This document shows positions 47,330 through 58,782 of a stretch of 64,000 nt of DNA, piece by piece. This DNA comes from Paraburkholderia rhynchosiae (GTDB lineage Bacteria > Pseudomonadota > Gammaproteobacteria > Burkholderiales > Burkholderiaceae), in NCBI RefSeq assembly GCF_002879865.1, contig NZ_PNXY01000006.1, positions 248,001 through 312,000 of the forward strand, written 5' to 3'. The notes beneath the pieces are model-generated. The model saw only the letters and a program-made list of their open reading frames with translations. It made no database searches and was not told the DNA's origin. The stretch's first letter is position 1, and the number at the start of each line of letters is the position of its first letter. Made by a program: the position numbers and the translations under genes.

Positions 47330-48166
47330 TCATTCGACCTCGACGCCCTTCAGCGATTCTTTCGCGGGCGGATATTCGAGCTTCAACGCTCCGAAGGTTC
47401 GCAGCAGCAACTCTGCGACCATCACGTTGCGATGCGTTTTCGAATCCGCGGGAATCACGTACCACGGCGCGTATTCGGTGGAAGTCGCGGCCAAGGCGTC
47501 GCGATAGGCGGCCTGATACTTGTCCCACTGCTTGCGCGCGTCGAGATCGGACACGTCGAATTTCCAGTGCTTGGTCGGATCGTCGATCCGCGCTTGCAGG
47601 CGCGCGCGCTGTTCGTCTTTCGAAATATGCAGCATGCACTTGATGATCGTCGTGCCGCTGTCGGCAAGCAACTCCTCGAACTGGCGAATGTGGCGGCAGC
47701 GCACGTCGAAGGCCGGCGCATCGAGCGCGCCGAGCACGGTCGGCACCAGCAAATCTTCGTAGTGGCTGCGGTTGAAGATCGTCAGCTCGCCGGCCGCGGG
47801 CGCTTGCGAATGCACGCGCCACAGGAAATCGTGCGCGAGTTCGCCTTGCGTCGGCGCCTTGAATGGCACGATGCGTAAGCCGAGCGGATCCACTTCGTGA
47901 AACACCGCGCGGATCGTGCCGTCTTTGCCGCTCGTATCCATGCCTTGCAGCACCAGCAACACGCGGCGCTTCTGCTGCGCATGCAGGCACTCCTGCAAGT
48001 TGTCGAGCTTCGCGCCGATCTCCGAGAGACGCGCGCGGTCGGAGTCTTTCGCACCCGTGGAAAATGGCTTCGCGGCCGGATCGAAATCGTCGAGCGAAAA
48101 TTTGCTTTTCTTCCTGCCGTCGAAATATGGCACGCGGAAATCGTCGAGTTCGGGTTGCTTCGCCAT
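47330..48166 (-). CDS. Polyphosphate kinase 2 family protein
   Basis: Kinase of 278 residues. It has P-loop GMDTSGKDGTIRAV near residue 75, lid and Walker B FNRSHYEDLLVP near 132, and a central DDPTKHWKFDVSDL. PPK2 enzymes transfer phosphate between polyphosphate and nucleotides, often making NDP or NTP from polyphosphate. The single-domain length fits class I or III; which nucleotides are used is not readable. ATG 48166 follows GGAG and gives the typical start; the longer frame upstream runs into the gatB terminator. Confidence 0.9.
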   Translation of the reverse strand: MAKQPELDDFRVPYFDGRKKSKFSLDDFDPAAKPFSTGAKDSDRARLSEIGAKLDNLQECLHAQQKRRVLLVLQGMDTSGKDGTIRAVFHEVDPLGLRIVPFKAPTQGELAHDFLWRVHSQAPAAGELTIFNRSHYEDLLVPTVLGALDAPAFDVRCRHIRQFEELLADSGTTIIKCMLHISKDEQRARLQARIDDPTKHWKFDVSDLDARKQWDKYQAAYRDALAATSTEYAPWYVIPADSKTHRNVMVAELLLRTFGALKLEYPPAKESLKGVEVE

Positions 48167-48213
48167 CCACACACTCCGTGATCTGCGTTCAGCGGTTCGC
48201 AAAAGCGGGGCCG

Positions 48214-48261
48214 CAAAATAAAACGGGCCGTTGCCCCACTTTCGTTTCCGGCAACAGCCCG
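48214..48261 (-). terminator. Terminator of the gatCAB operon
   Basis: On the minus strand the stem CGGGCTGTTGCC/GGCAACGGCCCG (one mismatch) is followed by GTTTTATTTTG, 75 bases after the gatB stop. Confidence 0.8.
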
Positions 48262-48335
48262 CTGTCGCCAAAGCGCGAACACTTCAGCCGTAATTCTTCA
48301 ACCGCACTTCAATCTGGCTTTAACCCGGCTCCGGC

Positions 48336-49811
48336 TCAGGACAGCTTTTTCTTTAGCAGTTCGTTCACCTGCGCCGGATTTGCCTTGCCCTTGGTCGCTT
48401 TCATTGCCTGGCCGATCAGCGCGTTGAACGCCTTTTCCTTGCCCGCGCGGAATTCCTCTACCGACTTCTGATTCGCGGCGAGCACTTCGTCGATGATCGC
48501 TTCCAGCGCGCCCGTATCCGAAATCTGCTTCAAACCCTTCGCTTCGATGATGCGGTCCGCGGCGGCTTCGTCGGTGGCCTTCTCTTCCCAGATCGCGAGG
48601 AAAATTTCCTTCGCAATCTTGTTCGAGATCGTGCCGTCGGCAATACGCTGCAGCAGCAACGCCAGTTGCGCGGACGACACCGGGCAGTCGACCATATCGA
48701 GACCTTCGCGATTCAGTTGCGACGACACCTCGCCCATCAGCCAGTTCGCCGCGACCTTCGCGTTCGCCGCACCGAGCTTGACGACCACCGCTTCGTAGTA
48801 CGCGGCCATCGCCTTGCTCGACGTCAGCACGTTGGCGTCGTACGGCGTCAAACCGTATTGCGACACGAAGCGCTGCTGAATCGCTTCCGGCAGTTCCGGC
48901 AGTTCGCTCTTCACGCGCGCGACCCACGCCGCGTCGATCATGAGCGGCATCAGATCGGGATCGGGGAAATAGCGGTAATCGTGCGCGTCTTCCTTGCTGC
49001 GCATGGAGCGCGTTTCACGCCGGTCCGGATCGTACAGACGCGTTTCCTGCACCACCGTGCCGCCGTCTTCAATCAGTTCGATCTGACGGCGCACCTCGTA
49101 CTGGATCGCTTCCTCAAGGAAGCGGAACGAGTTCAGGTTCTTGATCTCGGCGCGCGTGCCGAATTCCGCCTGACCGACCGGACGCACCGACACGTTGGCG
49201 TCGCACCGGAACGAACCTTCCTGCATGTTGCCGTCGCAAATACCGAGCCACGTTACAAGCGTGTGCAGCGTTTTCGCGTACGCGACCGCCTCGGCCGCGC
49301 TGCGCATTTCCGGCTCGGTGACGATTTCGAGCAGCGGCGTGCCCGCGCGGTTCAGGTCGATGCCCGTCATGCCCGCGAAGTCTTCGTGCAGTGACTTGCC
49401 CGCGTCTTCTTCAAGGTGAGCGCGCGTGAGGTTGACGACTTTCTCGTACGCTGGATTGCCCGCCTTTTCATTGGCCGGCACCTGAATCGTCACCTGGCCG
49501 CCCTGCACGACGGGAATTTCGTACTGGCTGATCTGATAGCCCTTCGGCAGATCGGGGTAGAAATAGTTTTTACGCGCGAAGATGCTGCGCGGCGCGACGG
49601 TTGCGCCGATTGCGAGACCGAACTGGATCGCGCGCTCGACAGCGCCGCGGTTCATTACCGGCAAGGTGCCGGGCAAGGCCAGATCGACGGGGCACGCCTG
49701 AGTGTTCGGCGCGGCGCCGAATTGCGTCGGGGCGCCCGAGAAAATCTTCGATTGCGTGGACAGTTGCGCGTGGGTCTCCAGACCGATCACGACTTCCCAT
49801 TGCTTGGTCAT
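48336..49811 (-). CDS. gatB: Asp-tRNA(Asn)/Glu-tRNA(Gln) amidotransferase subunit B
   Basis: Subunit of 491 residues that binds and activates the misacylated tRNA. It has the N-terminal [13 protein letters not shown], the catalytic-core stretch [14 protein letters not shown] near 85, [12 protein letters not shown] near 125 and the C-terminal YqeY-like helical tail. ATG 49811, nine bases after AGGAGT, is chosen rather than GTG 49820, which touches that box. It starts five bases after gatA. The tail domain reads normally to LLKKKLS. Confidence 0.96.
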   Translation of the reverse strand: MTKQWEVVIGLETHAQLSTQSKIFSGAPTQFGAAPNTQACPVDLALPGTLPVMNRGAVERAIQFGLAIGATVAPRSIFARKNYFYPDLPKGYQISQYEIPVVQGGQVTIQVPANEKAGNPAYEKVVNLTRAHLEEDAGKSLHEDFAGMTGIDLNRAGTPLLEIVTEPEMRSAAEAVAYAKTLHTLVTWLGICDGNMQEGSFRCDANVSVRPVGQAEFGTRAEIKNLNSFRFLEEAIQYEVRRQIELIEDGGTVVQETRLYDPDRRETRSMRSKEDAHDYRYFPDPDLMPLMIDAAWVARVKSELPELPEAIQQRFVSQYGLTPYDANVLTSSKAMAAYYEAVVVKLGAANAKVAANWLMGEVSSQLNREGLDMVDCPVSSAQLALLLQRIADGTISNKIAKEIFLAIWEEKATDEAAADRIIEAKGLKQISDTGALEAIIDEVLAANQKSVEEFRAGKEKAFNALIGQAMKATKGKANPAQVNELLKKKLS

Positions 49812-49816
49812 GGTGC

Positions 49817-51304
49817 TCACACTCCTGCGGGTGCTTTGCGGTGCCAGTCGGTCGCACGCTGGAACGCGTCGGCCACCTGCAGCATCCGGGCTTCATTGAA
49901 ATAATTGCCGATGATCTGCAATCCCACCGGACGCCGCGCGTTCGCGCCGGCGCCGAAGCCGCACGGCACGCTCATGCCAGGCAGACCCGCAAGGCTCACG
50001 GACAACGTGTACACGTCGGCGAGATACATCTGTACCGGATCGTCGCCTTTCGCGCCCAGGTCCCACGCCACCGAAGGCGCGACCGGTCCCATGATCACGT
50101 CGCACTGCTTGAACGCTTCCTGGAAGTCCTGCGCGATGATGCGGCGGATCTTTTGCGCCTGCAGGTAGTACGCGTCGTAGTAGCCGTGCGACAGCACGTA
50201 AGCACCGACCATGATGCGGCGCTTCACTTCGGGACCGAAACCTTCGGCACGCGACTTCTTGTACATGTCGAGCAGATCGCCATATTCCGCGGCGCGATGA
50301 CCAAAGCGCACGCCGTCGAAACGCGACAGATTCGACGACGCCTCCGCCGGTGCGATCACGTAGTAGACCGGGATCGACAGTTCGGTTTTCGGCAGCGTCA
50401 CTTCGACCAGCGTCGCGCCGAGCGCTTCGTATTGCTTCAACGCGGCGTCGATCGAGGCACGCACGTCGTCGGCGAGACCCGCGCCGAAATACTCTTTCGG
50501 CAAGCCGATGCGCAGGCCGGCGAGCGGCTTGCCGGCGCCGTCCTCTTTCCAGGGCTGGCCGAGGTAGCGCGTGTAGTCTTCATCGTCGCGCACGAGGCTC
50601 GTCGAATCGCGCTCGTCAAAGCCGGCCATGGCGTTGAGCAGCGTGGCGCAGTCGGCGGCGCTTTGCGCCATCGGGCCGCCCTGATCCAGCGACGACGCGA
50701 ACGCGATCATGCCGTAGCGCGACACGCGACCGTACGTCGGCTTGATGCCGGTGATGCCCGAGAACGACGCCGGCTGACGGATCGATCCGCCCGTATCGGT
50801 TCCGGTCGCAGCAGGCGCGAGGCGCGCGGCGACAGCCGCTGCGGAGCCGCCCGACGAACCGCCCGGCACTGCCTGACGATCCCACGGATTCTGCACCGGA
50901 CCAAAGTACGAATTTTCGTTGGATGAGCCCATGGCGAACTCGTCCATGTTGGTTTTGCCGACGCACACCATGCCGGCCTTCTGCAGACGCTCGACCACGG
51001 TTGCGTCGAATGGGCTCTCGTAGTTCGACAGCATTTTCGAGCCGGCAGTGGAGCGCCAGCCCTTGGTCACGAACACGTCCTTGTGCGCGATCGGCACGCC
51101 GGTCAGCGGACCGCCGTGGCCCGCATGAAGCAGCGCGTCCGCGGCTTTCGCCTGCGCGAGCGTCAGGTCCGGATCGACCTGGATGAACGCGTTCAGGCTG
51201 TTGGCCGCGTCGATGCGCTTGAGATAGAGTTGCGCCAGCTCGACGGCTGAGCATTCCTTAGCCGTCAGTGCGGCGCGCAGTTCGGTCAAACTTTTTTCAT
51301 GCAT
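49817..51304 (-). CDS. gatA: Asp-tRNA(Asn)/Glu-tRNA(Gln) amidotransferase subunit A
   Basis: Amidase of 495 residues that releases ammonia from glutamine. The Ser-cisSer-Lys triad is seen as Lys in [12 protein letters not shown] near 74, cis-Ser in [14 protein letters not shown] near 150, and nucleophile Ser in [13 protein letters not shown] near 173. The presence of gatCAB suggests that the organism makes Gln-tRNA or Asn-tRNA indirectly. A 194-base spacer with two perfect hairpins separates it from gatC. Confidence 0.97.
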   Translation of the reverse strand: MHEKSLTELRAALTAKECSAVELAQLYLKRIDAANSLNAFIQVDPDLTLAQAKAADALLHAGHGGPLTGVPIAHKDVFVTKGWRSTAGSKMLSNYESPFDATVVERLQKAGMVCVGKTNMDEFAMGSSNENSYFGPVQNPWDRQAVPGGSSGGSAAAVAARLAPAATGTDTGGSIRQPASFSGITGIKPTYGRVSRYGMIAFASSLDQGGPMAQSAADCATLLNAMAGFDERDSTSLVRDDEDYTRYLGQPWKEDGAGKPLAGLRIGLPKEYFGAGLADDVRASIDAALKQYEALGATLVEVTLPKTELSIPVYYVIAPAEASSNLSRFDGVRFGHRAAEYGDLLDMYKKSRAEGFGPEVKRRIMVGAYVLSHGYYDAYYLQAQKIRRIIAQDFQEAFKQCDVIMGPVAPSVAWDLGAKGDDPVQMYLADVYTLSVSLAGLPGMSVPCGFGAGANARRPVGLQIIGNYFNEARMLQVADAFQRATDWHRKAPAGV

Positions 51305-51498
51305 TGCGTTTTATCCTGGAGAGCGCGGCAGCGCGGATCGCGCTGCCGTGGAGGCGTCCGGTTGCCCGCCGGCAAGCCGAACCGAGGAATCCGGCTAAAA
51401 AAGAATCACGCGAAAGAACCACGCGATAGGCTCGTGCAACGGCAAGCCGCTCTACGGCTTGCTGCTCGCAGGCCGCGCCGGGAGCCGCTGCGCGAGCG
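51305..51498 (-). promoter_or_regulatory. gatC-gatA spacer with two perfect hairpins
   Basis: Contains CGGCAGCGCG-GAT-CGCGCTGCCG (51326-51348, ten pairs), 22 bases before gatA, and GCAAGCCG-CTCTA-CGGCTTGC (51442-51462, eight pairs). No ORF is supported. Neither hairpin has a T-run, so they look like intercistronic structures rather than terminators. Confidence 0.6.
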
Positions 51499-51798
51499 TT
51501 ACTCGATCACCTTGGGCACGAGGTAGAGGCCGTCCTGCACGGCCGGCGCAGGACGCTGGAAAGCTTCGCGTTCGATCGTTTCGGTTACCGCGTCGTCGCG
51601 CAAACGCAGCGCCACGTCTTCGATCTGCTCGATCGGATGGGCAAGCGGCGCGATACCCGCGGTGTCGACCGCCTGCATCTGCTCGACGAGGCCGAAAAAG
51701 TCGTTGAGCTGGACAAGCGTGTGTTCGGCGTCGGCGTCGGCCAGTTCGAGCCGCGCGAGATGCGCGATACGCTTTACATCGGTCAGGGTCAAAGCCAT
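51499..51798 (-). CDS. gatC: Asp-tRNA(Asn)/Glu-tRNA(Gln) amidotransferase subunit C
   Basis: Small subunit of 99 residues that wraps around GatA and stabilises it. The start [19 protein letters not shown] and the central [16 protein letters not shown] match the family, as does the C-terminal [23 protein letters not shown] 51798 is chosen; the frame upstream is leader. A TATAAT box on this strand at 51937-51942 may be its -10 element. Confidence 0.95.
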   Translation of the reverse strand: MALTLTDVKRIAHLARLELADADAEHTLVQLNDFFGLVEQMQAVDTAGIAPLAHPIEQIEDVALRLRDDAVTETIEREAFQRPAPAVQDGLYLVPKVIE

Positions 51799-52174
51799 GC
51801 AGTCACCGGAAAAAGTGGCGGACCGCCGCAGCGGGAAAAGCGCGCTGCGACAGCGGGTTACGACGCTGAAGGAAGACCTGGAAAAAGGGGCCAGCGGCGG
51901 CAAAAAGTGCCGTCCGTTTCCTTCAAAACATCCAAAATTATAAGGTATCATTACGCGTTCGACCCAAACCCGGACCGACTTACCAAGGCCTTTCTGGACA
52001 ATTCGTAAAGATAGTTCGGATATTTCTGGCGTGGCTTTGCACCGGCCTCCGGTAGACTCCCCCGCAGCTTCAAGCTCCTGTGGCGCCGCATCGCCCGGTT
52101 GAAGCTGTTATTTTTTTCCGCTGCCGCCCTGCGCAACGTTGCGAGGCCCGGCCCCAAGCGAGACAGGATTTTGA
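51799..52174. promoter_or_regulatory. Divergent gatC/mreB control region
   Basis: The 376 bases include a TATAAT on the minus strand (51937-51942, toward gatC), and on the plus strand TATAAG (51940-51945) with TTTCCT 17 bases before it. They overlap, so the two directions may compete. A T-rich tract near 52105-52117 precedes mreB. No gene is seen. Confidence 0.45.
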
Positions 52175-53218
<1,044 letters not shown>

Positions 53219-53369
53219 GCGAGCGAGTTCATGTCAGTAGCACGGATCTGGCAAACGGCCCCTTGCGGGCCGGTTTGCCGTTGGCTGGTACAACCAGCCT
53301 CCGTGCGCTGAACCCGCGTTTCCAGCGCGCCGCCGCCTCACCCAACCGCTTACGCCCCCGGCGCCGACC

Positions 53370-54464
53370 ATGGAATACAGTCCGCCGCCCCTGTTCAAGC
53401 AAGGCCCATCCGCCCTCGCACGATTGGTGTTCTTCGTCGTGCTCGCGCTCGCCTTGCTGATCTCCGACGCACGCTTCAAAACGCTCGAAATCGTTCGCGG
53501 CGTGCTCGGCGCGGGTCTTTATCCGTTGCAACGCGCGGCGCTCGTGCCGCGCGACGTCTTCATGGGCGCAGCCGATCTGGCTGTGACCAGCGCAACGCTG
53601 CGCGGCGACAACGACAAACTGCGCACGAAGAACCTTCAGCTTTCGCAGCAAGCCAACACGGCCGCCGAACTCTCCGCTGAAAACGTCCATTTGCGCGCGT
53701 TGCTGCAACTGTCGCAGCGCTCCACCACGCAATCGCTGCCTGCGGAAATCCAGTACGACACGCGCGATCCGTTCACGCAGAAGGTGGTGATTAGCCGCGG
53801 TGCGCAGCAAGGCATCCAGAATGGCTCCCCAGTCGTCAATGAAGACGGCGTGATCGGCCAGGTTACACGCGTGTTCCCGCTGCAAGCCGAAGTAACGCTG
53901 CTCACCGACAAGGACCAGGCGGTGCCTGTTCAGATCGTGCGCACGGGCCTGCGCAGCGTGATCTACGGCACGCCGAAGGGCGATACGCTCGATCTGCGCT
54001 TCGTGCCGATCAGCGCCGACGTCCAGACGGGCGACGAACTCGTCACGAGCGGGCTCGACGGTGTGTATCCGCCGGGGCTGCCGGTAGCGAAGGTGGTGCG
54101 GGTCGACAAACAGGCCGACACGGCATTTGCGCGCGTCATCTGCTTGCCGATAGCACCGGTGCGCGGCGCGCGCCAGTTGCTGGTGCTGCACTACGTGAAC
54201 GACGTGCCGCCGCGTCCCGCCGAAGAGCCCGACGCCGCAAAGGAAGCCAAAGCCAAGAAAAGCGCGAAGTCAGCCGAGAGCAAGGCCGCAGCCGACAAAT
54301 CCGCAAAGTCGACGGAAAAGCCCGCCGCTGACAAGAACGCCGCGCCTAAGCCCGCCGAAAATGCGCCTGGCAAACCGGCCGCCGCCGATCAGAAATCCGC
54401 TGCGCCGAGGAAGCCCGCCGACGAAAAGGCGAAGCCGCCAGCCAAGCCGGGGGCAAAACCGTGA
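53370..54464 (+). CDS. mreC: Rod shape-determining protein MreC
   Basis: Bitopic inner-membrane protein of 364 residues. It has one N-terminal helix (LARLVFFVVLALALLISDA), a short coiled coil (near 75-110), and the periplasmic beta domains (ISRGAQQGIQNGSPVVNEDG; VTSGLDGVYPPGLPVAKV). The last 80 residues are a Lys/Ala/Pro/Glu-rich tail absent from E. coli MreC. It links MreB with PBP2 and RodA. It overlaps mreD by four bases. Confidence 0.95.
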   Translation: MEYSPPPLFKQGPSALARLVFFVVLALALLISDARFKTLEIVRGVLGAGLYPLQRAALVPRDVFMGAADLAVTSATLRGDNDKLRTKNLQLSQQANTAAELSAENVHLRALLQLSQRSTTQSLPAEIQYDTRDPFTQKVVISRGAQQGIQNGSPVVNEDGVIGQVTRVFPLQAEVTLLTDKDQAVPVQIVRTGLRSVIYGTPKGDTLDLRFVPISADVQTGDELVTSGLDGVYPPGLPVAKVVRVDKQADTAFARVICLPIAPVRGARQLLVLHYVNDVPPRPAEEPDAAKEAKAKKSAKSAESKAAADKSAKSTEKPAADKNAAPKPAENAPGKPAAADQKSAAPRKPADEKAKPPAKPGAKP

Positions 54465-54973
54465 ACCGCCCGCAATACATTCTGCAGCCGGTCAATCCGT
54501 ACTTCATCGCGTTCAGCCTCGCCGCGGCGTTCCTGCTGAACCTGATGCCGTGGGGGCGCCTCATCGGCGTGCCTGACTTCGTCGCGCTCGTGCTGCTGTT
54601 CTGGAATGTGCATCAGCCGCGCAAAGTCGGCATGGGCATCGCGTTTTTCCTCGGCCTGCTGATGGACGTGCACAACGCCAGCCTCCTCGGCGAGCACGCG
54701 CTGGCGTATACGCTGCTGTCGTATGGCGCGATTACCATCCACCGCCGCGTGCTGTGGATGTCGCTCGGCGTGCAAACTTTCGCGGTCATGCCGCTGCTGG
54801 TCATCGCGCAACTGGTGCCGTTCGTGATCCGTCTGCTGACGGGCGCGGCGTTTCCCGGTTGGGGTTATCTGATCGACGGGTTTGTGGAAGCCGCGCTGTG
54901 GCCGGTCGCCAGCGTCTTACTGTTGATGCCGCAACGCCGCCCTGCCGACCCCGACGATACGCGGCCGATTTAA
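54461..54973 (+). CDS. mreD: Rod shape-determining protein MreD
   Basis: Integral membrane protein of 170 residues with about five helices. It shows the MreD pattern LLNLMPWGRLIGVPDFVALV near residue 22, then FFLGLLMDVHNASLLGEHAL near 62. The start is GTG 54461, overlapping the mreC stop (GTGA). It is part of the elongasome; its exact role is not known. Confidence 0.93.
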   Translation: MNRPQYILQPVNPYFIAFSLAAAFLLNLMPWGRLIGVPDFVALVLLFWNVHQPRKVGMGIAFFLGLLMDVHNASLLGEHALAYTLLSYGAITIHRRVLWMSLGVQTFAVMPLLVIAQLVPFVIRLLTGAAFPGWGYLIDGFVEAALWPVASVLLLMPQRRPADPDDTRPI

Positions 54974-55114
54974 ACGCGCATCGAGCCCGCCGGCCATTCC
55001 GACGGAGTGCAAGTTTGCGGCCCGCTCGACGCGCGTCGCCGTTCATGCCTTCCGGTCCAGGCCGGATCAGGCGCACACTCATGATGGCCGTGACACGGCC
55101 TTTTGCAGAATCGC

Positions 55115-57523
55115 ATGACCGAATTCAAGGACACTCAGCAACAGCTCTCCAAGTTCCGCCTGCGGGTCGCGGCGGCGGGCCTGTTCGTGTTCGTCTGCTT
55201 CGGGCTGATCGGCTTCCGCTTCCTGTTCCTGCAAGTCTGGCACTACAGCAAATACTCGCTGCAGGCGGACGAAAACCGCATTTCCGTCGCGCCGATCGTG
55301 CCGAACCGCGGCATCATCACCGACCGTAACGGCGTGGTGCTGGCCAAGAACTACTCGGCCTACACGCTCGAAATCACGCCGTCGAAGCTGAACGACTCGC
55401 TCGAAAACGTCATCGACAGTCTGGCCACGGTCGTGTCGATCGACGCACGCGACCGCCGCCGTTTCAAGAAGCTGCAGGAAGACTCGAAAAACTTCGAGAG
55501 CCTACCGATCCGCACACGCCTGACCGACGACGAAGTCGCGCGCTTCACCGCGCAGCGCTTCCGTTTTCCCGGCGTGGAAGTGCGCGCGCGCCTGTTCCGC
55601 CAATATCCGCTCGGGCCGACGGCCGCGCACGTGATCGGTTACATTGGCCGGATTTCTCAGCGCGATCAGGATCGTATCGACGACGCCAGCGACCACAACG
55701 ACAGCGATTCCGATCACTACGATCCGCGGCTCGATGCGAATAACTACAAGGGCACCGACTACATCGGCAAGATCGGCGTCGAGCAGAATTACGAGACGGA
55801 GCTGCACGGCCAGACCGGTTTCGAGGAAGTGGAAGTCACGGCCGGCGGCCGGCCCGTGCGCACGCTGTCGCGCACCCAGGCAACGCCCGGCAACAACCTC
55901 GTGCTGTCGCTGGATATCGGCTTGCAGCAGGTCGCCGAGCAGGCCTTCGCGGGCCGCCGCGGCGCGCTGGTCGCAATCGAGCCGGCCACCGGCGACGTGC
56001 TCGCGTTCGTATCTGCGCCGAGCTTCGATCCGAATTCGTTCGTCGACGGCATCGATCAGCAGACCTGGGACGAGCTCAACAACTCGCCCGACCACCCGCT
56101 GTTGAACCGTCCGCTGCACGGCACCTATCCGCCCGGTTCGACCTATAAGCCGTTCATGGCGCTCGCCGCGCTGACGCTGCACAAGCGCACACCGGGCTGG
56201 GGCTTCCAGGATCCGGGCTCCTACACGTTCGGCGGTCACACATTCCGCAACGACGTGCGCTCGGGCCAGGGCTGGGTCGACATGAACCGCGCGATCGTCG
56301 TGTCGAACGACACGTACTTCTACATGCTCGCGCACGATCTCGGCGTGAACGCCATCGCCGGCTTCATGAAGCCATGGGGCTTCGGGCAGATCACCGGTAT
56401 CGACATTGCGGGCGAAGCGCGCGGCATCCTGCCGTCGACCGAATGGAAACGCAAGGCATACCGCAAGCCCGAGCAACAGCGTTGGTACGAAGGGGAAACG
56501 ATCAGCCTGGGCATCGGTCAGGGCTACAACTCGTTCACGATTCTCCAGCTTGCGCACGCCACAGCCACGCTCGCGAACAACGGCGTAGTGATGAAGCCGC
56601 ACCTCGTGCGCGACATCGAAAATCCGATCACGAAAGACACGCGCGCGGTCGTGCGCGACCCGAGCGACAAGATCCCCGTCAAGCAGTCAGACATAGACAT
56701 CATCAAGCATGCGATGGAGGGCGTCGTCACCAACGGTACGGCGTCGAAAGTGTTCATCGGCGCACCGTATCAGGCGGCGGGCAAGACGGGCACGGCGCAG
56801 GTCTACTCGCTGCAGGGCGCGAACTACAAGGGCCACGCGATTGCGGAGCATCTGCGCGACCACGCGCTGTTCATCGCTTTCGCGCCGGTCGAGCAACCGA
56901 AGATTGCGCTGGCGCTGGTGGTCGAAAACGGCGGCTGGGGCGCGGAGGCTGCGGGACCGATCGCGCGCAAGGTTCTCGACTACTACCTCGTCGGCAAAAG
57001 CAAGCCGGGTGCCGAGGCGGCGGCTGTCGAGGCGGCGGCATCGGCGACACAGGATGCGTCCGCGCCGGAAGTCGGTGGCGCGCCGGAACCTCAGGAAGCA
57101 GGGCAACCAGTCAGGATCGCCGCGGGCTTTACCGCGTTGCCGATGCCTGGCGCGGCATCGGCAGCGGCAGCGGCGTCGGCTGCTGCGGCCGCCTCTGCGG
57201 CGAATGCGGCATCGGCGGCAGCGACATCATCGGGGGCGGCTTCGGCTCCCGCTACGGCAACATCGAAGTCGCCCGCATCCGCCACGCTGACGGCGGCAGC
57301 GCCAAAGCTGCCCGCATCGGCCACAGCGGCGATGGCCGCGTCAGCATCAAAAAATCCGACGACGCGCAAATCCGGCGCCCCGCGTCAGCCGCGACCGGCC
57401 AGCGAGCCGGCGCCAGGTGCCGCCGCACGCCCCGGAGGCAATTCCCCTCGGGAACCATCGCGCGACAACGGCCCTCAGGCCGCGTCGCCACGCCAGCCGG
57501 TTTCCGGCGGCATCGACGAGTAA
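55115..57523 (+). CDS. mrdA: Penicillin-binding protein 2 (peptidoglycan transpeptidase) with long Ala-rich tail
   Basis: Transpeptidase of 802 residues from ATG 55115, well above the usual length of about 630. It has one N-terminal helix (VAAAGLFVFVCFGLIGFRFL), a pedestal domain with PNRGIITDRNG, and catalytic motifs GSTYK (Ser342, Lys345), SND (Ser397) and KTG (Lys557). Residues from about 630 to 802 form a low-complexity Ala/Ser/Thr tail ending in an Arg/Pro-rich stretch. This is the elongation enzyme paired with RodA. The tail is outside the conserved fold. Confidence 0.95.
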   Translation: MTEFKDTQQQLSKFRLRVAAAGLFVFVCFGLIGFRFLFLQVWHYSKYSLQADENRISVAPIVPNRGIITDRNGVVLAKNYSAYTLEITPSKLNDSLENVIDSLATVVSIDARDRRRFKKLQEDSKNFESLPIRTRLTDDEVARFTAQRFRFPGVEVRARLFRQYPLGPTAAHVIGYIGRISQRDQDRIDDASDHNDSDSDHYDPRLDANNYKGTDYIGKIGVEQNYETELHGQTGFEEVEVTAGGRPVRTLSRTQATPGNNLVLSLDIGLQQVAEQAFAGRRGALVAIEPATGDVLAFVSAPSFDPNSFVDGIDQQTWDELNNSPDHPLLNRPLHGTYPPGSTYKPFMALAALTLHKRTPGWGFQDPGSYTFGGHTFRNDVRSGQGWVDMNRAIVVSNDTYFYMLAHDLGVNAIAGFMKPWGFGQITGIDIAGEARGILPSTEWKRKAYRKPEQQRWYEGETISLGIGQGYNSFTILQLAHATATLANNGVVMKPHLVRDIENPITKDTRAVVRDPSDKIPVKQSDIDIIKHAMEGVVTNGTASKVFIGAPYQAAGKTGTAQVYSLQGANYKGHAIAEHLRDHALFIAFAPVEQPKIALALVVENGGWGAEAAGPIARKVLDYYLVGKSKPGAEAAAVEAAASATQDASAPEVGGAPEPQEAGQPVRIAAGFTALPMPGAASAAAAASAAAAASAANAASAAATSSGAASAPATATSKSPASATLTAAAPKLPASATAAMAASASKNPTTRKSGAPRQPRPASEPAPGAAARPGGNSPREPSRDNGPQAASPRQPVSGGIDE

Positions 57524-57533
57524 GGAGAAAGGC

Positions 57534-58682
57534 ATGCAATTCGACAAGCGCGCCTGGCTCGACCGCATCAAGCGGATGTTCGCGGGTTTCGACCGTCCGC
57601 TCGCGCTGATCGTGTTTCTGCTGCTGTGCGTGGGCATCGTCACGTTGTACAGCGCGAGTCTCGATGTGCCCGGCCGCGTGGAAGACCAGTTGCGCAACAT
57701 CTTGCTGACGTTCGTGCTGATGTGGGCGCTCGCCAACGTCCCGCCTACCACGCTGATGCGCTTCGCAGTTCCGCTCTACACATTTGGGATCGCGTTGCTC
57801 GTGGCGGTCGCGCTATTCGGGCTCACGCGCAAGGGCGCGAAGCGCTGGATTAACGTGGGCGTGGTCATTCAGCCGTCGGAGATTCTGAAGATCGCCACGC
57901 CGCTGATGCTCGCCTGGTACTACCAGCGACGCGAAGGCGTAATGCGTTGGTACGACTACCTGGTCGGTCTGCTGATCCTCGCCGTGCCCGTCGGCCTGAT
58001 CGCCAAACAGCCCGACCTCGGCACCGCCGTGCTGGTGTTCGCAGCCGGTCTCTTCGTGATCTACTTCGCGGGCTTGAGCTTTAAACTGATCGTGCCGGTG
58101 TTGATTGCCGGCGTGATCGCTGTCGGATCGGTCGCGGCCTTCCAGGACAAGATCTGCCAGCCGGAAGTGCAATGGCCGCTGATGCACGACTATCAGAAGC
58201 ACCGCATCTGCACGCTGCTCGATCCGACTTCCGATCCGCTTGGCAAAGGCTTCCACACCATTCAGGCGGTGATCGCGATCGGCTCCGGCGGCCCGCTCGG
58301 CAAGGGTTGGCTGAAGGGCACGCAGGCGCATCTGGAGTTCATCCCCGAGAAGCACACCGACTTCATTTTCGCGGTGTTCTCCGAGGAATTCGGGCTTGCG
58401 GGTGGCGTCGTGCTGCTCACGCTCTACATGCTGCTGATCGCGCGCGGACTTTATATCGCGGCAAATGGCGCGACACTGTTCGGACGCTTGCTGGCCGGAT
58501 CGTTGACGATGGCGTTCTTCACCTACGCGTTCGTCAATATCGGCATGGTGAGCGGAATCTTGCCAGTGGTCGGCGTGCCCCTGCCATTCATGAGTTATGG
58601 CGGCACGGCATTGACGACGCTCGGCGTGGCAATCGGCCTCATCATGAGCGTCGCGCGGCAGAAGCGGTTGATGCAGAGCTAG
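57534..58682 (+). CDS. rodA: Rod-shape peptidoglycan polymerase RodA
   Basis: SEDS-family glycosyltransferase of 382 residues with ten helices. It shows GAKRWINVGVVIQPSEILKI near residue 105, KQPDLGTAVLVF near 160 (essential Asp region) and the C-terminal GVPLPFMSYGGTAL. ATG 57534 follows AAGGAGAAAGGC, ten bases after the mrdA stop. It polymerises glycan strands that PBP2 cross-links. It is the last gene of the operon. Confidence 0.97.
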   Translation: MQFDKRAWLDRIKRMFAGFDRPLALIVFLLLCVGIVTLYSASLDVPGRVEDQLRNILLTFVLMWALANVPPTTLMRFAVPLYTFGIALLVAVALFGLTRKGAKRWINVGVVIQPSEILKIATPLMLAWYYQRREGVMRWYDYLVGLLILAVPVGLIAKQPDLGTAVLVFAAGLFVIYFAGLSFKLIVPVLIAGVIAVGSVAAFQDKICQPEVQWPLMHDYQKHRICTLLDPTSDPLGKGFHTIQAVIAIGSGGPLGKGWLKGTQAHLEFIPEKHTDFIFAVFSEEFGLAGGVVLLTLYMLLIARGLYIAANGATLFGRLLAGSLTMAFFTYAFVNIGMVSGILPVVGVPLPFMSYGGTALTTLGVAIGLIMSVARQKRLMQS

Positions 58683-58752
58683 CTGCCGGGGCGGCAAGAC
58701 AAGTGGCCAAAAAGCGGCAAACAAGCCGCACAGCAAGAACTGAAAAACAGAT

Positions 58753-58781
58753 GGGGCGCATCGTTGAGTGCGCCCCTTTCG
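58753..58781. terminator. Terminator after rodA
   Basis: Eight-pair stem GGGGCGCA/TGCGCCCC around TCGTTGAG, followed by TTTCGCTT. It is shared with the convergent Sel1-repeat gene. Confidence 0.8.
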
Positions 58782-58782
58782 C

